Shown here: one piece after another, positions 40,384-50,384 of the stretch
Position numbering within the stretch: position 1 is the first letter of the stretch
Layout of the letters: each line of letters opens with the position of its first letter
Origin: Gilliamella intestini
GTDB lineage: Bacteria; Pseudomonadota; Gammaproteobacteria; Enterobacterales; Orbaceae
Assembly (NCBI RefSeq): GCF_900094935.1
Contig: NZ_FMBA01000006.1
Span: 31,110 to 95,109 of the forward strand
Reading direction: 5' to 3'
DNA length: 64,000 nt
Position numbers and translations under genes: made by a program
The notes under the pieces: model-generated
Databases searched by the model: none
Seen by the model: only the letters and a program-made list of their open reading frames with translations
Told to the model about the DNA's origin: nothing

Positions 40384-41115
40384 AGGAATGCTTCGCGTTG
40401 TTTACACTTTATGATTAAACTAATCCACTAAAAACGCATAAGGCGTTTTTCCTAAAATTGCTTTATGCGGTTTAACGGCATTATAAAAATTAATAAGGCA
40501 TTTAAGCTTTTGTTTTCTCTCTTTTGTATCACTAAATATTGGCTGATTGTGCAACTTCCCATTAACGTACCTATCACTATTTCGGCTGTTCTATTCGTTT
40601 GTGGGCAGGTGGGGTTGGTAGATTTTGGCTTGATATGATGGTTATCAGGCAGTTTATCTAAACAAACATTTATCTAACAAACAAAAACAGTATTATTTTT
40701 GTCAAGAAATTTCAGGAAAATAATGTATTTAAGTAAAAAAATCAACAAAATCAACATTAATTCCGAAAAATGAATGTTCTCTAGCTTATTTTTTAGTTTG
40801 ATTTTTAATCAAATGCAAGCCTTTGGTATCAACGTGTAGTATTTCATCCGGGTAGGTTTTGTTATCACCTTTAGCTTGCCGTCTCAATTTAGCTTCAATA
40901 GATATTTCGACTTTAACCAGACGTTTAATACCCTAACTGGTGATTTTATAACGTTCATTTTTACTACTTAAAGGGACAAAAGCTTCAATCGGGCTTTTTT
41001 AGCTCGTTATAAATGGCTAGATTACTGACCATAAAGCGTTTATCCAAATTGGTGACTGTATTTTTCTTTATGATATCAGCGCCCTATCGCGTGTTTTTGG
41101 TAGGGGGGATAGCTT
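40384..41115 (-). mobile_element. IS481-type element remnant with internal rearrangement
   Basis: The gap between glyQ and the first adhesin (40256-41500) has no intact gene but contains a degraded transposon on the minus strand. 40384-40600 is the transposase C-terminus: read in reverse it gives KCLINFYNAVKPHKAILGKT and the end sequence AACAACGCGAAGCATTCC. Repeat R1 lies at 40693-40738, and 40740-41115 matches the reverse complement of the N-terminal and middle remnant at 5430-5800. Part of the DDE core between these pieces is missing and replaced by R1 plus TTGTTTAGATAAAC, the same arrangement as in the remnants at 5824 and 63815. 41116-41500 is AT-rich with no feature I can support. Confidence 0.65.
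40693..40738 (-). repeat. R1 interspersed repeat, copy H
   Basis: Read on the minus strand it gives TTTCCTGAAATTTCTTGACA with AT-rich flanks, embedded in the IS481-type remnant. It is more diverged than copies A and G. Confidence 0.55.
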
Positions 41116-41500
41116 TGTTTTTTATGTATATTTGACTTTTCGCAAATAACAGCAGTTTCTTTAATTATTGTAGAAAGCGCAAATTATTTCTATATTTAAT
41201 AGTATTTGAGTAATATAAAAACAAATAAAAATAGGTTATACTCTAAAATAATATAAAAAAAGTCATGTTTTTAATGTTTATATGCTAATTTAAGACTTAG
41301 TAAAACAAAAAAACATCTTTGATTATTTTATATTCGATTAACATTGATTTTGTTTTGATAGATAAATAAAAATAAGCGATAATAAAGATTAAAGATCTTT
41401 ATTATTGTTGTTTAAATAATTGACGCGATTTTTAATTGATAAAAATTAACTTTAATAATCTATATGCTGATTATTAATAATAAATAATTGAGAAATAAAT

Positions 41501-43045
41501 ATGAAACAAAATATAAAGGATTATCCGAGCTTTTTTACAAAATATTATTTTTTTAGTAATATCCATTCTCGATTGACTTTGGGTTTAAATAAGGATTTCT
41601 TAGGTGTATCTTCTGTATTTAATACTCAAAGAAAAATTACGAAAATAACTTTTTTTTCTGCTATTTTTGCATTAAATAGTTTTAATGTGGCTAATGCAGC
41701 AATTTCATCCACAACTTCCCATACAATTCAAGGAACTAAGCCACAATTTTTTGCAACCGAGACTGCAATAAATAAACTTGGATTTAACTACAAAGGAAAC
41801 GATTATAGTGAAATAAAGGGAAATATAAGAAGTGATACTACTAAGTATTTTGATGAAAATACTAAACTTAGTGAATTTGTAATAAAAAGTTATTTTATAC
41901 CTAGAACTACAAAAGATGATCTAGATGGTGATTATTTTGATTTTGATGGTGATGCTTTTGATCCTGTCATGCCGATTACAAGTACACTTGAATACGTTTG
42001 GAAAGATAGTAGTGGTAAAACTATTGATAAAGCGGATTATGATGATATTGCGTGTACTCATAATAAGTACACAATGCCTTTACAATTAGAAATTACAGCA
42101 AAAGATATTCAAGTTAAAACAGAATATGGCGATCCTAAAGAAAGTGATCCAGTAAGCAGCATTAGCAAAACGTATCAAATCGCGGTTGCTAAAACATGTT
42201 TTGCTAAACCAAATGGAATCAATCTAGATCCTAAAACTCAATGGCGTTCAGTCAGAAATGATAGTGCCGAAAATGATGCTCAATGGAATCTCACTGGAGC
42301 AGGCTTAAACGGTATAGATAAAGATAAACCTAATCCTAAGGTGGGCGGTGGTCATACTGATGATTATGTAATAAACCAAGGTTTTAAAGTTGAACCTAAA
42401 GTGGCTAACAAACATTTTCCAACCACTGGATTTCCTGGTGCGCAGTTCCAACTGGTTATGGGCGGAATACAGCAAGATTATACTTTTACAAGTAGTAGTG
42501 ATCAAGCATCCGTGGATAAAGATGGTATTGTTACTTTAAAAAGCCCAGTTAAAGAGGTCACTATTTCTGCAACGCTAAAATCAGACAGTAACATTCATTA
42601 TGATTATAAGTTTACATTAGATCTATGGGTTGAACCTCAGTCTGAATATGTAGCTAACCAAGCAGAAGCAAGATCAAAATGTACTAGCCCTATGCAATTA
42701 TTAGAGCGCAAAGATTTAAATAATGCTTCCAGTTTTGCAAGTGCGAATTTAAATAATCATCAAGGACGTATATATAATATATTTACGCGAGGTATTGGTT
42801 TAGGTGTTTTGAGCGAGTGGGGAAGACCGTTAAGAGCAGCATATGGAGTTATACCAGCTACTTATCCACAGTCAAAATGGAATTTTGGTTGGTATTTCAC
42901 AAATGAAAATCACCCAACCACTGATAGCGAGAATCAACCTATTACGGAAGGAATAGTTGTTGCTAGTCATGATGGCATGATATCATTTCCAAGTGCATGG
43001 GGACGTGATGAACCTAAATGGGCGGTTTGTGGTAAGCATTTATAG
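41501..43045 (+). CDS. Predicted secreted adhesin with Ig-like domain (paralogue 1)
   Basis: A 514-aa protein. An unusually long N-terminal extension (about 45 residues) precedes a hydrophobic signal segment near 50-66 (FFSAIFALNSFNVANA), as in extended signal peptides of large surface proteins. The mature part has an acidic stretch near 137-155 (DDLDGDYFDFDGDAFDP). An Ig-like fold near 305-378 resembles Big_2/invasin modules (FPGAQFQLVM, VDKDGIVTLKSPV, ISATLKSD). The C-terminal domain, about 390-514, begins with CTSPMQLLERKD and ends with Cys511. It recalls the adhesion modules of invasin-like proteins (InvasinE/DUF823 type), but no intimin barrel or LysM is present, so surface attachment is unclear. 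GAGAAA precedes the ATG. It is paralogous to the next gene. Confidence 0.72.
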   Translation: MKQNIKDYPSFFTKYYFFSNIHSRLTLGLNKDFLGVSSVFNTQRKITKITFFSAIFALNSFNVANAAISSTTSHTIQGTKPQFFATETAINKLGFNYKGNDYSEIKGNIRSDTTKYFDENTKLSEFVIKSYFIPRTTKDDLDGDYFDFDGDAFDPVMPITSTLEYVWKDSSGKTIDKADYDDIACTHNKYTMPLQLEITAKDIQVKTEYGDPKESDPVSSISKTYQIAVAKTCFAKPNGINLDPKTQWRSVRNDSAENDAQWNLTGAGLNGIDKDKPNPKVGGGHTDDYVINQGFKVEPKVANKHFPTTGFPGAQFQLVMGGIQQDYTFTSSSDQASVDKDGIVTLKSPVKEVTISATLKSDSNIHYDYKFTLDLWVEPQSEYVANQAEARSKCTSPMQLLERKDLNNASSFASANLNNHQGRIYNIFTRGIGLGVLSEWGRPLRAAYGVIPATYPQSKWNFGWYFTNENHPTTDSENQPITEGIVVASHDGMISFPSAWGRDEPKWAVCGKHL

Positions 43046-43069
43046 TTAACCCTTGTTTAACTAGTAAGA

Positions 43070-43170
43070 AAGGTATTTCAAGAACCTTTTAAAAAATCTT
43101 TATAATTTCTAATATAAAAGACTTCTCTTTGGTCTTTATATAAAAAGAGGAGTCCTAACATTTTGTTTTC
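43070..43170 (+). terminator. Probable terminator region after adhesin paralogue 1
   Basis: Two hairpins follow the stop codon. One is AAAGGT / ACCTTT at about 43070-43090. The stronger is GACTTCTCTTT / AAAGAGGAGTC, about 43128-43163, with opposed T and G mispaired near the base. T-rich sequence (CATTTTGTTTT) follows the second. Confidence 0.5.
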
Positions 43171-43203
43171 GTTATACTTAATAGTACGATGAGTTTATTC
43201 TAA

Positions 43204-43330
43204 GGTAGAAAAACATCGGGTTGTTTACAATTACTGATGAAAATAACCTTCTAAAAATCCATAAGGTGTTTTATTGAAATTACTTTATGTGGTTTTAATC
43301 CTATTATAAAAGTTAATAAAGCAGTTAAAA
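43204..43330 (-). mobile_element. IS481-type 3'-end fragment between the adhesin genes
   Basis: GTAGAAAAACATCGGGTTGT, followed by sequence matching the inverse of the transposase C-terminus (AAGGTGTTTTATTGAAATTA ~ 40441-40465), is a highly decayed copy of the element end. It has the same orientation as the remnant upstream of paralogue 1, so each adhesin is preceded by an IS end on the minus strand. The rest of the gap to 43492 holds only AT-rich sequence. Confidence 0.5.
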
Positions 43331-43492
43331 TTTATTTTTATAAGTATTTATTACAGTAACAAGTTTGAATAATTTCTAAAATTAAAGCGTAGTAATCGAA
43401 GAAAATATTTGATTAATTTTTATATCTAATTTGTGTTAATTTTGTTCTTTTTGTCCAGAAAAACAGTCAATAATAGAAAACGAGAATTAAAT

Positions 43493-45076
43493 ATGAAACA
43501 AGATAATAGAAGATGTCATTCAGGCTTTTTAAGTGGAATAAAATATCATTTTTTAGAAAAGTTCAACTCTCACTTAACTTTGGATTTAAGTGAGAATTAC
43601 AAATACACATTTTTTTCCTTAAATATTAAACAAAAAATTGCAAAAATAAGTTTTTTTTCTGCTATTTTTGTATTTAATAGTTTTAATGTGGCTAATGCAG
43701 CAATTTCATCCACAACTTCCCATACAATTCAAGGAACTAAACCACAATTTTTTGCAACCGAGAGTACAATAAATAAACTTGGATTTAACTATAAAGGAAA
43801 TGATTATAGTGAGCTAAAAGGCAATATAAAAAGTGATGCTATTAAGTATTTTGATAAAGATACTAAACTTAGTGATTTTGTTATAAAAAGTTTTTTTACA
43901 CCTAGAACATCAGAAGATGACCTTAATGGTGATTATTTTGATTTTGATGGTGATGCTTTTGATCCCGTTACAGCAATTACAAGTACGCTTGTACCTGTTT
44001 GGAAAGACAGTAACGGTAAAGTTATTGATATAGCAGATTACGATAATGCTGCTTGTAACCCTAATAAATATACCATGCCTTTACAATTAGAAATTATAGC
44101 AAAGGATATTAAAGTTAAAACAACATATGGTGACCCTAACGAAAGTGATCCTGTAAGTAGCATTAAAACTTCATCCCAAGAAAAACCAATAACCAAAACA
44201 TATAAGATAATGATTGCTAAGGCCTGTTTTGCAAAACCAAATGCAACAAAGTTAGATTCAGGCACTCAATGGCGTTCAGTTAAAAATGATAGAACTGAAA
44301 ATGATGCTCAATGGAATCTAACAGGACTTGGTTTAGGCGGTATAAATAAAGATAAACCGAATCCAGCTGTTGGTGGTGGACATACTGATGATTATGTAAT
44401 AAACCAAGGTTTTAAAGTTGAACCTACTGTGTCACACAAGCATTTTCCAACAACTGGCTTTTCAGGTGCGCAGTTCCAACTTGTTATGAGTGGAATGCAA
44501 AACGATTATAATTTTACAAGTAATAATAGCCTTGTAGAGGTTGATAGGGAGGGAATTGTTACTTTAAAGGCCCCAGTTAAAGAGGCCACTATTACAGCAA
44601 CGTTAAAATCAGATGCTAATATCCGTGATAATTATACATTTACATTAGGTTTATGGGTTGAGCCTCAGCCTGAATATGTAGATAATCAAGCAGATGCAAG
44701 ATTAAAATGTACAAGCCCTATGCAATTATTAGAACGTAAGGATTTAAATAGTGCTTCAAGTTTTGCAAGTGGGAATTTAGATAGCTATCAAGGCCGTGTA
44801 TACAATGTATTTACTCGAGGTATTGGTTTAGGCGTTTTTGGCGAATGGGGAAGAATGCTTAAAGCTCAGCATTATGGTCTATCGCCTACTTATCCACAAT
44901 CAAATTGGAATTATTCTTGGTATTTTACGAGTGAATCGCACCAGACCACTGATCTTAATCACCAACCAATTACAGAAGGAATAGTCGTTTCTAGTCATGA
45001 TGGCATGATATCATTTCCAAGTGCGTGGGGACGTAATGAACATAAGTATGCTGTTTGCGGTAAAAAAATTTACTAA
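43493..45076 (+). CDS. Predicted secreted adhesin with Ig-like domain (paralogue 2)
   Basis: A 527-aa paralogue of the preceding gene with the same architecture: a basic N-terminal extension, signal segment near residues 53-70 (FFSAIFVFNSFNVANAA), acidic DLNGDYFDFDGDAFDPV stretch, Ig-like domain and C-terminal Cys-containing domain ending VCGKKIY. Both DNA and protein are very similar around the signal junction, and more diverged before it. The main insert relative to paralogue 1 is near SIKTSSQEKPITKTYK. The frame opens at 43433, but the ATG at 43493 has GAGAA upstream and matches the MKQ start of paralogue 1. Confidence 0.72.
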   Translation: MKQDNRRCHSGFLSGIKYHFLEKFNSHLTLDLSENYKYTFFSLNIKQKIAKISFFSAIFVFNSFNVANAAISSTTSHTIQGTKPQFFATESTINKLGFNYKGNDYSELKGNIKSDAIKYFDKDTKLSDFVIKSFFTPRTSEDDLNGDYFDFDGDAFDPVTAITSTLVPVWKDSNGKVIDIADYDNAACNPNKYTMPLQLEIIAKDIKVKTTYGDPNESDPVSSIKTSSQEKPITKTYKIMIAKACFAKPNATKLDSGTQWRSVKNDRTENDAQWNLTGLGLGGINKDKPNPAVGGGHTDDYVINQGFKVEPTVSHKHFPTTGFSGAQFQLVMSGMQNDYNFTSNNSLVEVDREGIVTLKAPVKEATITATLKSDANIRDNYTFTLGLWVEPQPEYVDNQADARLKCTSPMQLLERKDLNSASSFASGNLDSYQGRVYNVFTRGIGLGVFGEWGRMLKAQHYGLSPTYPQSNWNYSWYFTSESHQTTDLNHQPITEGIVVSSHDGMISFPSAWGRNEHKYAVCGKKIY

Positions 45077-45084
45077 TGCCTGAT

Positions 45085-45140
45085 AAGTAAGGGCTTCTTT
45101 TTTAGCGTTATAATAAAAAAGTAGCCCTTACTTGTTTTAT
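45085..45140. terminator. Bidirectional terminator between adhesin 2 and argA
   Basis: AAGTAAGGGCT / AGCCCTTACTT form an 11-bp perfect stem, extended inward by TTTTTT / AAAAAA, with T-rich tails on both strands. It sits exactly between the convergent genes. Confidence 0.85.
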
Positions 45141-45146
45141 AAAACA

Positions 45147-46475
45147 CTAAATAATATTAAACATTAGGATTTTTGAATTTCGCTGATAATTATAAAGTTG
45201 TTTCTTTTTAATTGGTAAATCATCTACTTCAGCAGGGCTAAAGCCTTTTTCGCGAAACCAATGAATGCTACGTGTAGTTAAGACAAAAATTGTTTTAAGT
45301 CCTAACTGCTTTGCTTGTTCTATTAACTTTTCAATAAGAATATTTCCTCGAGATGAGTTTTGATAATTTGGATGAATAGCCACACATGCCATTTCGCCCA
45401 TTTTTTCTTCTAGGTAAGGGTAAAGTGCAGCACAACCTATCGTCATATTATCGCGTTCAATAATAGTAAATTTATCAATTTCCATCTCTAATTGTTCACG
45501 TGAACGTTTAACTAAAATACCTTGTTCTTCAAGTGGCCGAATAAGTTCTAATATTCCACCGATATCGTTAATTTTTGCCGAACGAACTTGTTCAGAGTGT
45601 TCCATTGCAACTTGTGTTCCAATTCCATCACGAGAAAATAATTCTTGTAAAATCGAACCATCAACCAAATAACTTACCAAATGGCTTCGCCTAACACCAT
45701 TACGGCATGCTTTTGAAGCTGCTCGCAAAAAACGTACCTCACTGGATAAATGCTTACCTTGCTGTTCTTTTTGTTTAATATAATTATCAGCATCAATAGG
45801 ATAAAGGTCGGTGATAACATGGCCATATTCATCTAACACACCTTGTTCCGCACAAAAACCAATCAATTTATCGGCTTTTAAGCGAATAGCTACTTCAGCG
45901 GCAACATCTTCAGAAGCTAAATTAAAACTTTCGCCTGTAACTGAAACACCAACAGGGCCTAACAATACAATAGAATCTCGTTCTAATTGTTGTTCTATGG
46001 ACTCTTTATTAATACGCCGAATTTTTCCTGTATGGCAATAATCAACACCATCATCAACCCCCAAAGGTTGTGCAATGACGAAATTACCACTCACAACACT
46101 GATATGTGCACCTTGTAATGGTGTATTATTTAAACTCATTGATAAACTTGCTGTAATATTGAGTTGTAACAATCCAGTGACCTGTTTAACAATATCTAAA
46201 GTGCTTGCATCAGTAATTCTAGTATTTTTATGATATTTAGGTTGGATTTTATGGTTTATAAGAGATTCATCAATTTGATTACGTGCGCCATGAACAATAA
46301 CCAGTTTAATACCAAGGCTATATAACAGTCCAATATCATTGATGATACTTGAATAATTATTACTTTTTAAAACAGCACCAGTGAGTAATATAACAAATAT
46401 TTCACCATGATGTGCATTGATATAAGGTACTGAATGCCGTAATCCTTCAACTAATTCCGTTGTTCGCTCTTTCAT
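45147..46475 (-). CDS. argA: ArgA, N-acetylglutamate synthase
   Basis: First step of arginine synthesis. An amino-acid-kinase-like domain (about residues 25-280) is fused to a C-terminal GNAT acetyltransferase domain (about 290-442). Phrases close to E. coli ArgA include TELVEGLRHSVPYINAH, LSMSLNNTPLQGAHI, GESFNLASEDVA, QELFSRDGIGTQ, SREQLEMEIDKFTI and VLTTRSIHWFREKGF. Length 442 aa. An almost ideal ARG box lies 18 bp upstream, so ArgR repression by arginine is expected. Confidence 0.97.
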   Translation of the reverse strand: MKERTTELVEGLRHSVPYINAHHGEIFVILLTGAVLKSNNYSSIINDIGLLYSLGIKLVIVHGARNQIDESLINHKIQPKYHKNTRITDASTLDIVKQVTGLLQLNITASLSMSLNNTPLQGAHISVVSGNFVIAQPLGVDDGVDYCHTGKIRRINKESIEQQLERDSIVLLGPVGVSVTGESFNLASEDVAAEVAIRLKADKLIGFCAEQGVLDEYGHVITDLYPIDADNYIKQKEQQGKHLSSEVRFLRAASKACRNGVRRSHLVSYLVDGSILQELFSRDGIGTQVAMEHSEQVRSAKINDIGGILELIRPLEEQGILVKRSREQLEMEIDKFTIIERDNMTIGCAALYPYLEEKMGEMACVAIHPNYQNSSRGNILIEKLIEQAKQLGLKTIFVLTTRSIHWFREKGFSPAEVDDLPIKKKQLYNYQRNSKILMFNII

Positions 46476-46490
46476 TTTGCACCCTTTTAA

Positions 46491-46508
46491 AATGAATATT
46501 TATTCACA
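46491..46508 (-). promoter_or_regulatory. ARG box upstream of argA
   Basis: AATGAATATTTATTCACA contains the perfect palindrome TGAATATTTATTCA, which matches the ArgR consensus (TGAAT-4-ATTCA) at all conserved bases. It starts 16 bp upstream of the argA ATG. A clear second box at the usual 3-bp spacing is not seen. Confidence 0.85.
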
Positions 46509-46761
46509 TTTTATATATTTTTATTTATTTTGGATTTAAACACAAGATGTTTTTATAAAAATTTATTAAATAATCAATAGTTATTGCAAGTCATATACAG
46601 CTTATCCTTTTGTTTGTTGTTTTCTTTTGTGTTAAGTAAGGTTAGTACATTAAACGCAGACAAATTTCTTATAAAACTTTAGCTGATTAAATTTTTATTA
46701 TAAATAACTTATTTAATAAATAATGGTTTTTTGGGTTTATAATTTTTTTTAATAAAAAAAC

Positions 46762-46775
46762 GTGATCTGCTTCAA
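46762..46775 (+). promoter_or_regulatory. FNR-like site upstream of focA
   Basis: GTGATCTGCTTCAA matches the FNR consensus TTGAT-N4-ATCAA at eight of ten positions. A TATACT -10 element follows at 46784-46789. The spacing to that -10 puts the site at about -28 rather than the classic -41.5, so either the -10 assignment is wrong or the site acts differently. Confidence 0.4.
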
Positions 46776-46829
46776 ATTTTGAGTATACTATGCGTCTCAT
46801 AAAACCCTAGTTTTTTTGAGGATGTTAGT

Positions 46830-47678
46830 TTGAGTACAGATAAACTTGTGGATTCATATTCTCCCGCACAAATGACCCAAATTGCCGAAGACCTTGGCAA
46901 TTACAAAGTAAACAAACACCCATGTAGTACAATTTTATCTGCGATGCTTGCTGGTGTTTATATTTCTATCGCTTTTGTATTTTATATTACTGTAACAACA
47001 GGAACAGCAATCGTTGCTTTTGGTTTGGCAAAATTAGTAGGCGGTATTTGTTTCTCTTTAGGGCTTATGCTTGTTGTGTGTTGTGGTTCTGACTTATTTA
47101 CTTCAACAGTATTGACCATTTTACCTAAAATGACCCATAAAATTGGCTGGACTAAAATGATTCGTAATTGGATTTTGGTCTATGTTGGTAACTTTATTGG
47201 TGCTATACTGTTTGTCACAGTTATTTGGTTTTCAGGCCAGTATATGGTAGCCAATGGTTTGTGGGGATTAAATATTTTACAAACCGCTGATCATAAATTA
47301 CATCATACCTTTATTGAGGCAGTATGTCTTGGCTTTCTAGCTAATCTAATGGTTTGTTTGGCCGCTTGGTTGAGTTACGCTGGTCGTAGTTTACTTGATA
47401 AAATGCTAATTATGGTTTTACCTGTTGCGATGTTTGTTGCCAGCGGTTTTGAGCATAGTATTGCAAATATGTTTATGATTCCTATGGGAATTGTAATTAA
47501 CAACTTTGCTTCCCCTGAGTTTTGGCAAGCAGTTGGTGTATCGGCAGATGCCTTTAAAGAGCTAACTGTATCGCATTTTATATTTAACAATTTAATTCCA
47601 GTTACAATCGGGAATATTTTAGGTGGTTTAGCGGTCGCGCTACCTTATTGGGCTTTATATTTACGTAAGCCACATTGA
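46830..47678 (+). CDS. focA: FocA, formate channel
   Basis: Pentameric inner-membrane channel that exports or imports formate. It has six transmembrane segments and the FNT-family phrases [50 protein letters not shown] and [19 protein letters not shown]. The start codon is TTG, with GAGG placed 8 bp before it and no good ATG alternative. Length 282 aa. It is followed by pflB after a short gap, the conserved focA-pflB operon. Confidence 0.95.
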   Translation: MSTDKLVDSYSPAQMTQIAEDLGNYKVNKHPCSTILSAMLAGVYISIAFVFYITVTTGTAIVAFGLAKLVGGICFSLGLMLVVCCGSDLFTSTVLTILPKMTHKIGWTKMIRNWILVYVGNFIGAILFVTVIWFSGQYMVANGLWGLNILQTADHKLHHTFIEAVCLGFLANLMVCLAAWLSYAGRSLLDKMLIMVLPVAMFVASGFEHSIANMFMIPMGIVINNFASPEFWQAVGVSADAFKELTVSHFIFNNLIPVTIGNILGGLAVALPYWALYLRKPH

Positions 47679-47745
47679 TTTTATGATATTTGCCCTAACA
47701 TATATGAGGGTAAATAGATATTTTTGTAAACCTGAGGTGAAAATT

Positions 47746-50028
47746 ATGAGTAATTTAAACGAAGTACAAGCAGCTGCTTGGAAAGGATTTAAAGATGGTG
47801 ATTGGCAAAATAATGTCAATGTCCGCGATTTTATTCAAAAGAACTACACGCCATACGAGGGCGATGAGTCTTTCTTAGCTGGTGCAACAGAAGCTACAAC
47901 TAAGTTGTGGGATAAAGTAATGGAAGGCATTAAAGTTGAAAATGCAACCCATGCTCCTGTGGATTTTGATACAAGTGTTATTTCGACAATTACTGCTCAT
48001 GATGCAGGTTATATCGAAAAAGATTTAGAAAAAATTGTTGGTTTACAAACTGAAAAACCACTAAAACGTGCGATTATTCCGTTTGGTGGTATTAAAATGA
48101 TCGAAAATTCTTGTAAAGCTTATAACAGAACGCTTGATCCTTTAGTCAAAAAAATCTTCACTGAATATCGTAAAACTCATAACCAAGGTGTTTTCGATAT
48201 CTATACTCCTGATATCCTTCGTTGTCGTAAATCTGGTGTTATCACTGGTCTGCCTGATGCTTACGGTCGTGGTCGTATCATTGGTGATTACCGTCGTGTG
48301 GCACTTTACGGTATTGATTATTTGATGCAAGACAAATTTGCACAGTTCAATTCATTACAAGCTGATTTTGAAAATGGTGTTGATTTAGCAATGACTATGC
48401 AACGTCGTGAAGAAATCGCTGAGCAACATCGTGCACTTGGTCAAATTAAAGAAATGGCTGCTAAATACGGCTTTGATATTTCTGGACCTGCAAAAACAGC
48501 ACAAGAAGCGGTTCAATGGACATACTTTGGTTATTTAGCTGCAGTTAAATCACAAAATGGTGCGGCAATGTCTTTAGGTCGTACTTCAACTTTCTTTGAT
48601 ATCTATTTCCAACGTGATCTTGCCGCTGGTTTAATCACTGAAAAAGAAGCACAAGAAATTGTTGACCATTTCGTGATGAAATTACGTATGGTTCGTTTCT
48701 TACGTACTCCTGAATATGATGAGTTATTCTCAGGCGATCCAATTTGGGCAACTGAATCTATCGCTGGTATGGGTGTTGATGGTCGTACATTAGTAACTAA
48801 GACTTCTTTCCGTTTCTTAAATACTTTATATACAATGGGACCTTCACCAGAGCCAAATATGACTATCCTTTGGTCTGAACAATTACCAAGTGGATTTAAA
48901 GAGTTCGCATCAAAAGTATCTATCGATACATCATCATTACAATATGAAAACGATGATTTAATGCGTCCAGACTTTAACAACGATGACTACGCTATCGCAT
49001 GTTGTGTAAGCCCAATGATCGTTGGTAAACAAATGCAATTCTTTGGTGCACGTGCTAACCTTGCTAAAACACTTCTATACGCAATCAACGGCGGTGTGGA
49101 TGAAAAATTAAAAATGCAAGTAGGCCCTAAAGAAGATCCAATCACTGATGAGTATTTAGATTTTGATACAGTGTTTGCTCGTTTAGATCACTTTATGGAT
49201 TGGTTAGCAAAACAATATGTAACTGCATTAAATGCTATTCACTATATGCATGATAAATATAGCTACGAAGCGTCATTAATGGCATTACACGATCGTGATG
49301 TTATTCGTACTATGGCATGTGGTATTGCTGGTCTTTCTGTTGCTGCTGACTCACTTTCTGCAATTAAATATGCAAAAGTGAAAACAATTCGTGATGAAGA
49401 TGGTTTAGCTACTGACTTTGAAATCGAAGGTGAGTACCCACAATTTGGTAATAATGATCCACGAGTTGATGATATCGCTGTTGATTTAGTTGAACGTTTT
49501 ATGAAGAAAATTCAAAAACTTAAAACTTATCGTAATGCTATTCCTACTCAATCAGTACTTACTATTACATCAAATGTTGTATACGGTAAGAAAACAGGTA
49601 ATACACCTGACGGACGTCGTGCTGGCGCACCATTTGGACCAGGTGCTAACCCAATGCACGGTCGTGATCAAAAAGGTGCGGTTGCTTCATTAACTTCTGT
49701 GGCAAAACTACCATTTGCTTATGCTAAAGATGGTATTTCATATACTTTCTCTATCGTTCCAAATGCATTAGGTAAAGATGATGATGTGCGCAAACGTAAT
49801 TTAGCTGGCTTAATGGATGGTTATTTCCATCATGAAGCGACAATTGAAGGTGGTCAACATCTAAATGTTAACGTGTTAAATCGTGAAACATTATTAGATG
49901 CAATGGAACACCCTGAAAAATATCCACAATTAACAATTCGTGTTTCTGGATACGCAGTACGTTTTAACTCTTTAACGAAAGAGCAACAAAAAGACGTAAT
50001 TAGTCGGACATTTACCCAATCAATGTAA
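47746..50028 (+). CDS. pflB: PflB, pyruvate formate-lyase
   Basis: Glycyl-radical enzyme that cleaves pyruvate and CoA to acetyl-CoA and formate, the key fermentative step. The catalytic cysteine pair is in AIACCVSPM and the radical glycine in [12 protein letters not shown] near the C-terminus. Length 760 aa equals E. coli PflB. The frame opens at 47683, but GAGG before the ATG at 47746 and the [15 protein letters not shown] start fix the gene. The activating enzyme gene pflA, next in enterics, is not in the window. Confidence 0.98.
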   Translation: MSNLNEVQAAAWKGFKDGDWQNNVNVRDFIQKNYTPYEGDESFLAGATEATTKLWDKVMEGIKVENATHAPVDFDTSVISTITAHDAGYIEKDLEKIVGLQTEKPLKRAIIPFGGIKMIENSCKAYNRTLDPLVKKIFTEYRKTHNQGVFDIYTPDILRCRKSGVITGLPDAYGRGRIIGDYRRVALYGIDYLMQDKFAQFNSLQADFENGVDLAMTMQRREEIAEQHRALGQIKEMAAKYGFDISGPAKTAQEAVQWTYFGYLAAVKSQNGAAMSLGRTSTFFDIYFQRDLAAGLITEKEAQEIVDHFVMKLRMVRFLRTPEYDELFSGDPIWATESIAGMGVDGRTLVTKTSFRFLNTLYTMGPSPEPNMTILWSEQLPSGFKEFASKVSIDTSSLQYENDDLMRPDFNNDDYAIACCVSPMIVGKQMQFFGARANLAKTLLYAINGGVDEKLKMQVGPKEDPITDEYLDFDTVFARLDHFMDWLAKQYVTALNAIHYMHDKYSYEASLMALHDRDVIRTMACGIAGLSVAADSLSAIKYAKVKTIRDEDGLATDFEIEGEYPQFGNNDPRVDDIAVDLVERFMKKIQKLKTYRNAIPTQSVLTITSNVVYGKKTGNTPDGRRAGAPFGPGANPMHGRDQKGAVASLTSVAKLPFAYAKDGISYTFSIVPNALGKDDDVRKRNLAGLMDGYFHHEATIEGGQHLNVNVLNRETLLDAMEHPEKYPQLTIRVSGYAVRFNSLTKEQQKDVISRTFTQSM

Positions 50029-50054
50029 TGTGTGATAAATGAGCACTAGCTTGA

Positions 50055-50087
50055 AGTCAACTTATTGATTTTAATAATAAGTTGACT
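50055..50087 (+). terminator. 12-bp stem-loop after pflB
   Basis: AGTCAACTTATT / AATAAGTTGACT pair perfectly around a 9-nt loop, 27 bp after the pflB stop. There is no immediate U-tract, so it may stabilise the 3' end rather than terminate by itself. Confidence 0.5.
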
Positions 50088-50124
50088 AGATTGGATGGTT
50101 ATTTTTATTATCTAATCTTTGATA

Positions 50125-50164
50125 ATAGCCTTGTGGAAAATTATATAATGTCCACAGGGCTATT
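50125..50164 (+). terminator. Second stem-loop after pflB
   Basis: AATAGCC-TTGTGGA-type arms pair with TCCACA-GGGCTATT around AAATTATATAATG. The stem is long, with one wobble or mismatch. TGTATAAAAA follows, a poor U-tract. Confidence 0.45.
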
Positions 50165-50288
50165 GTATAAAAATCAAAAAGAAGATGTAGCCTTTAACTA
50201 TTGAAAGTAAATCATAGTCTAAAAGAGCCTATTTTTTAGGATTTCTTTTTTAAATCGATCACAAAAATTCTTTTTTATCCAAAAACGT

Positions 50289-50330
50289 ATTTATACTGAA
50301 ACCTAGTTTTTTCTGAAACTTTTTTACATT
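50289..50330 (+). repeat. R1 interspersed repeat, copy E
   Basis: TTTATACTGAAACCTAGTTT followed by TTTCTGAAACTTTTTTACAT, free-standing in the pflB-fdnG gap. Confidence 0.6.
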
Positions 50331-50384
50331 AATATCATTTTTTTACCAAATGTGATATAAATTAAGCTGTTGAAGATTTATTTT

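Larger units (their letters stand above)
46476..46829. other. Divergent argA-focA intergenic region
   Basis: About 350 bp without a gene. It contains an ARG box near argA and an FNR-like site with a TATACT -10 element near focA. The middle (46520-46740) is AT-rich with no feature I can support. Confidence 0.6.

Noticed and set aside
40256..41500. A hidden gene in the 1.2-kb gap upstream of the first adhesin
   Set aside because: All recognisable coding traces are fragments of an IS481-type transposase with many stops; the remaining 385 bp have no ribosome-binding site with an open frame.
42854..44900. Two TTATCCACA (DnaA-box) sequences
   Set aside because: Both lie at the same codons in the two adhesin paralogues (TYPQS region), so they are explained by homology of coding sequence, not by an origin.
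48142..48980. Minus-strand frames inside pflB
   Set aside because: pflB is intact and highly conserved there; the antisense frames look like codon-bias shadows.
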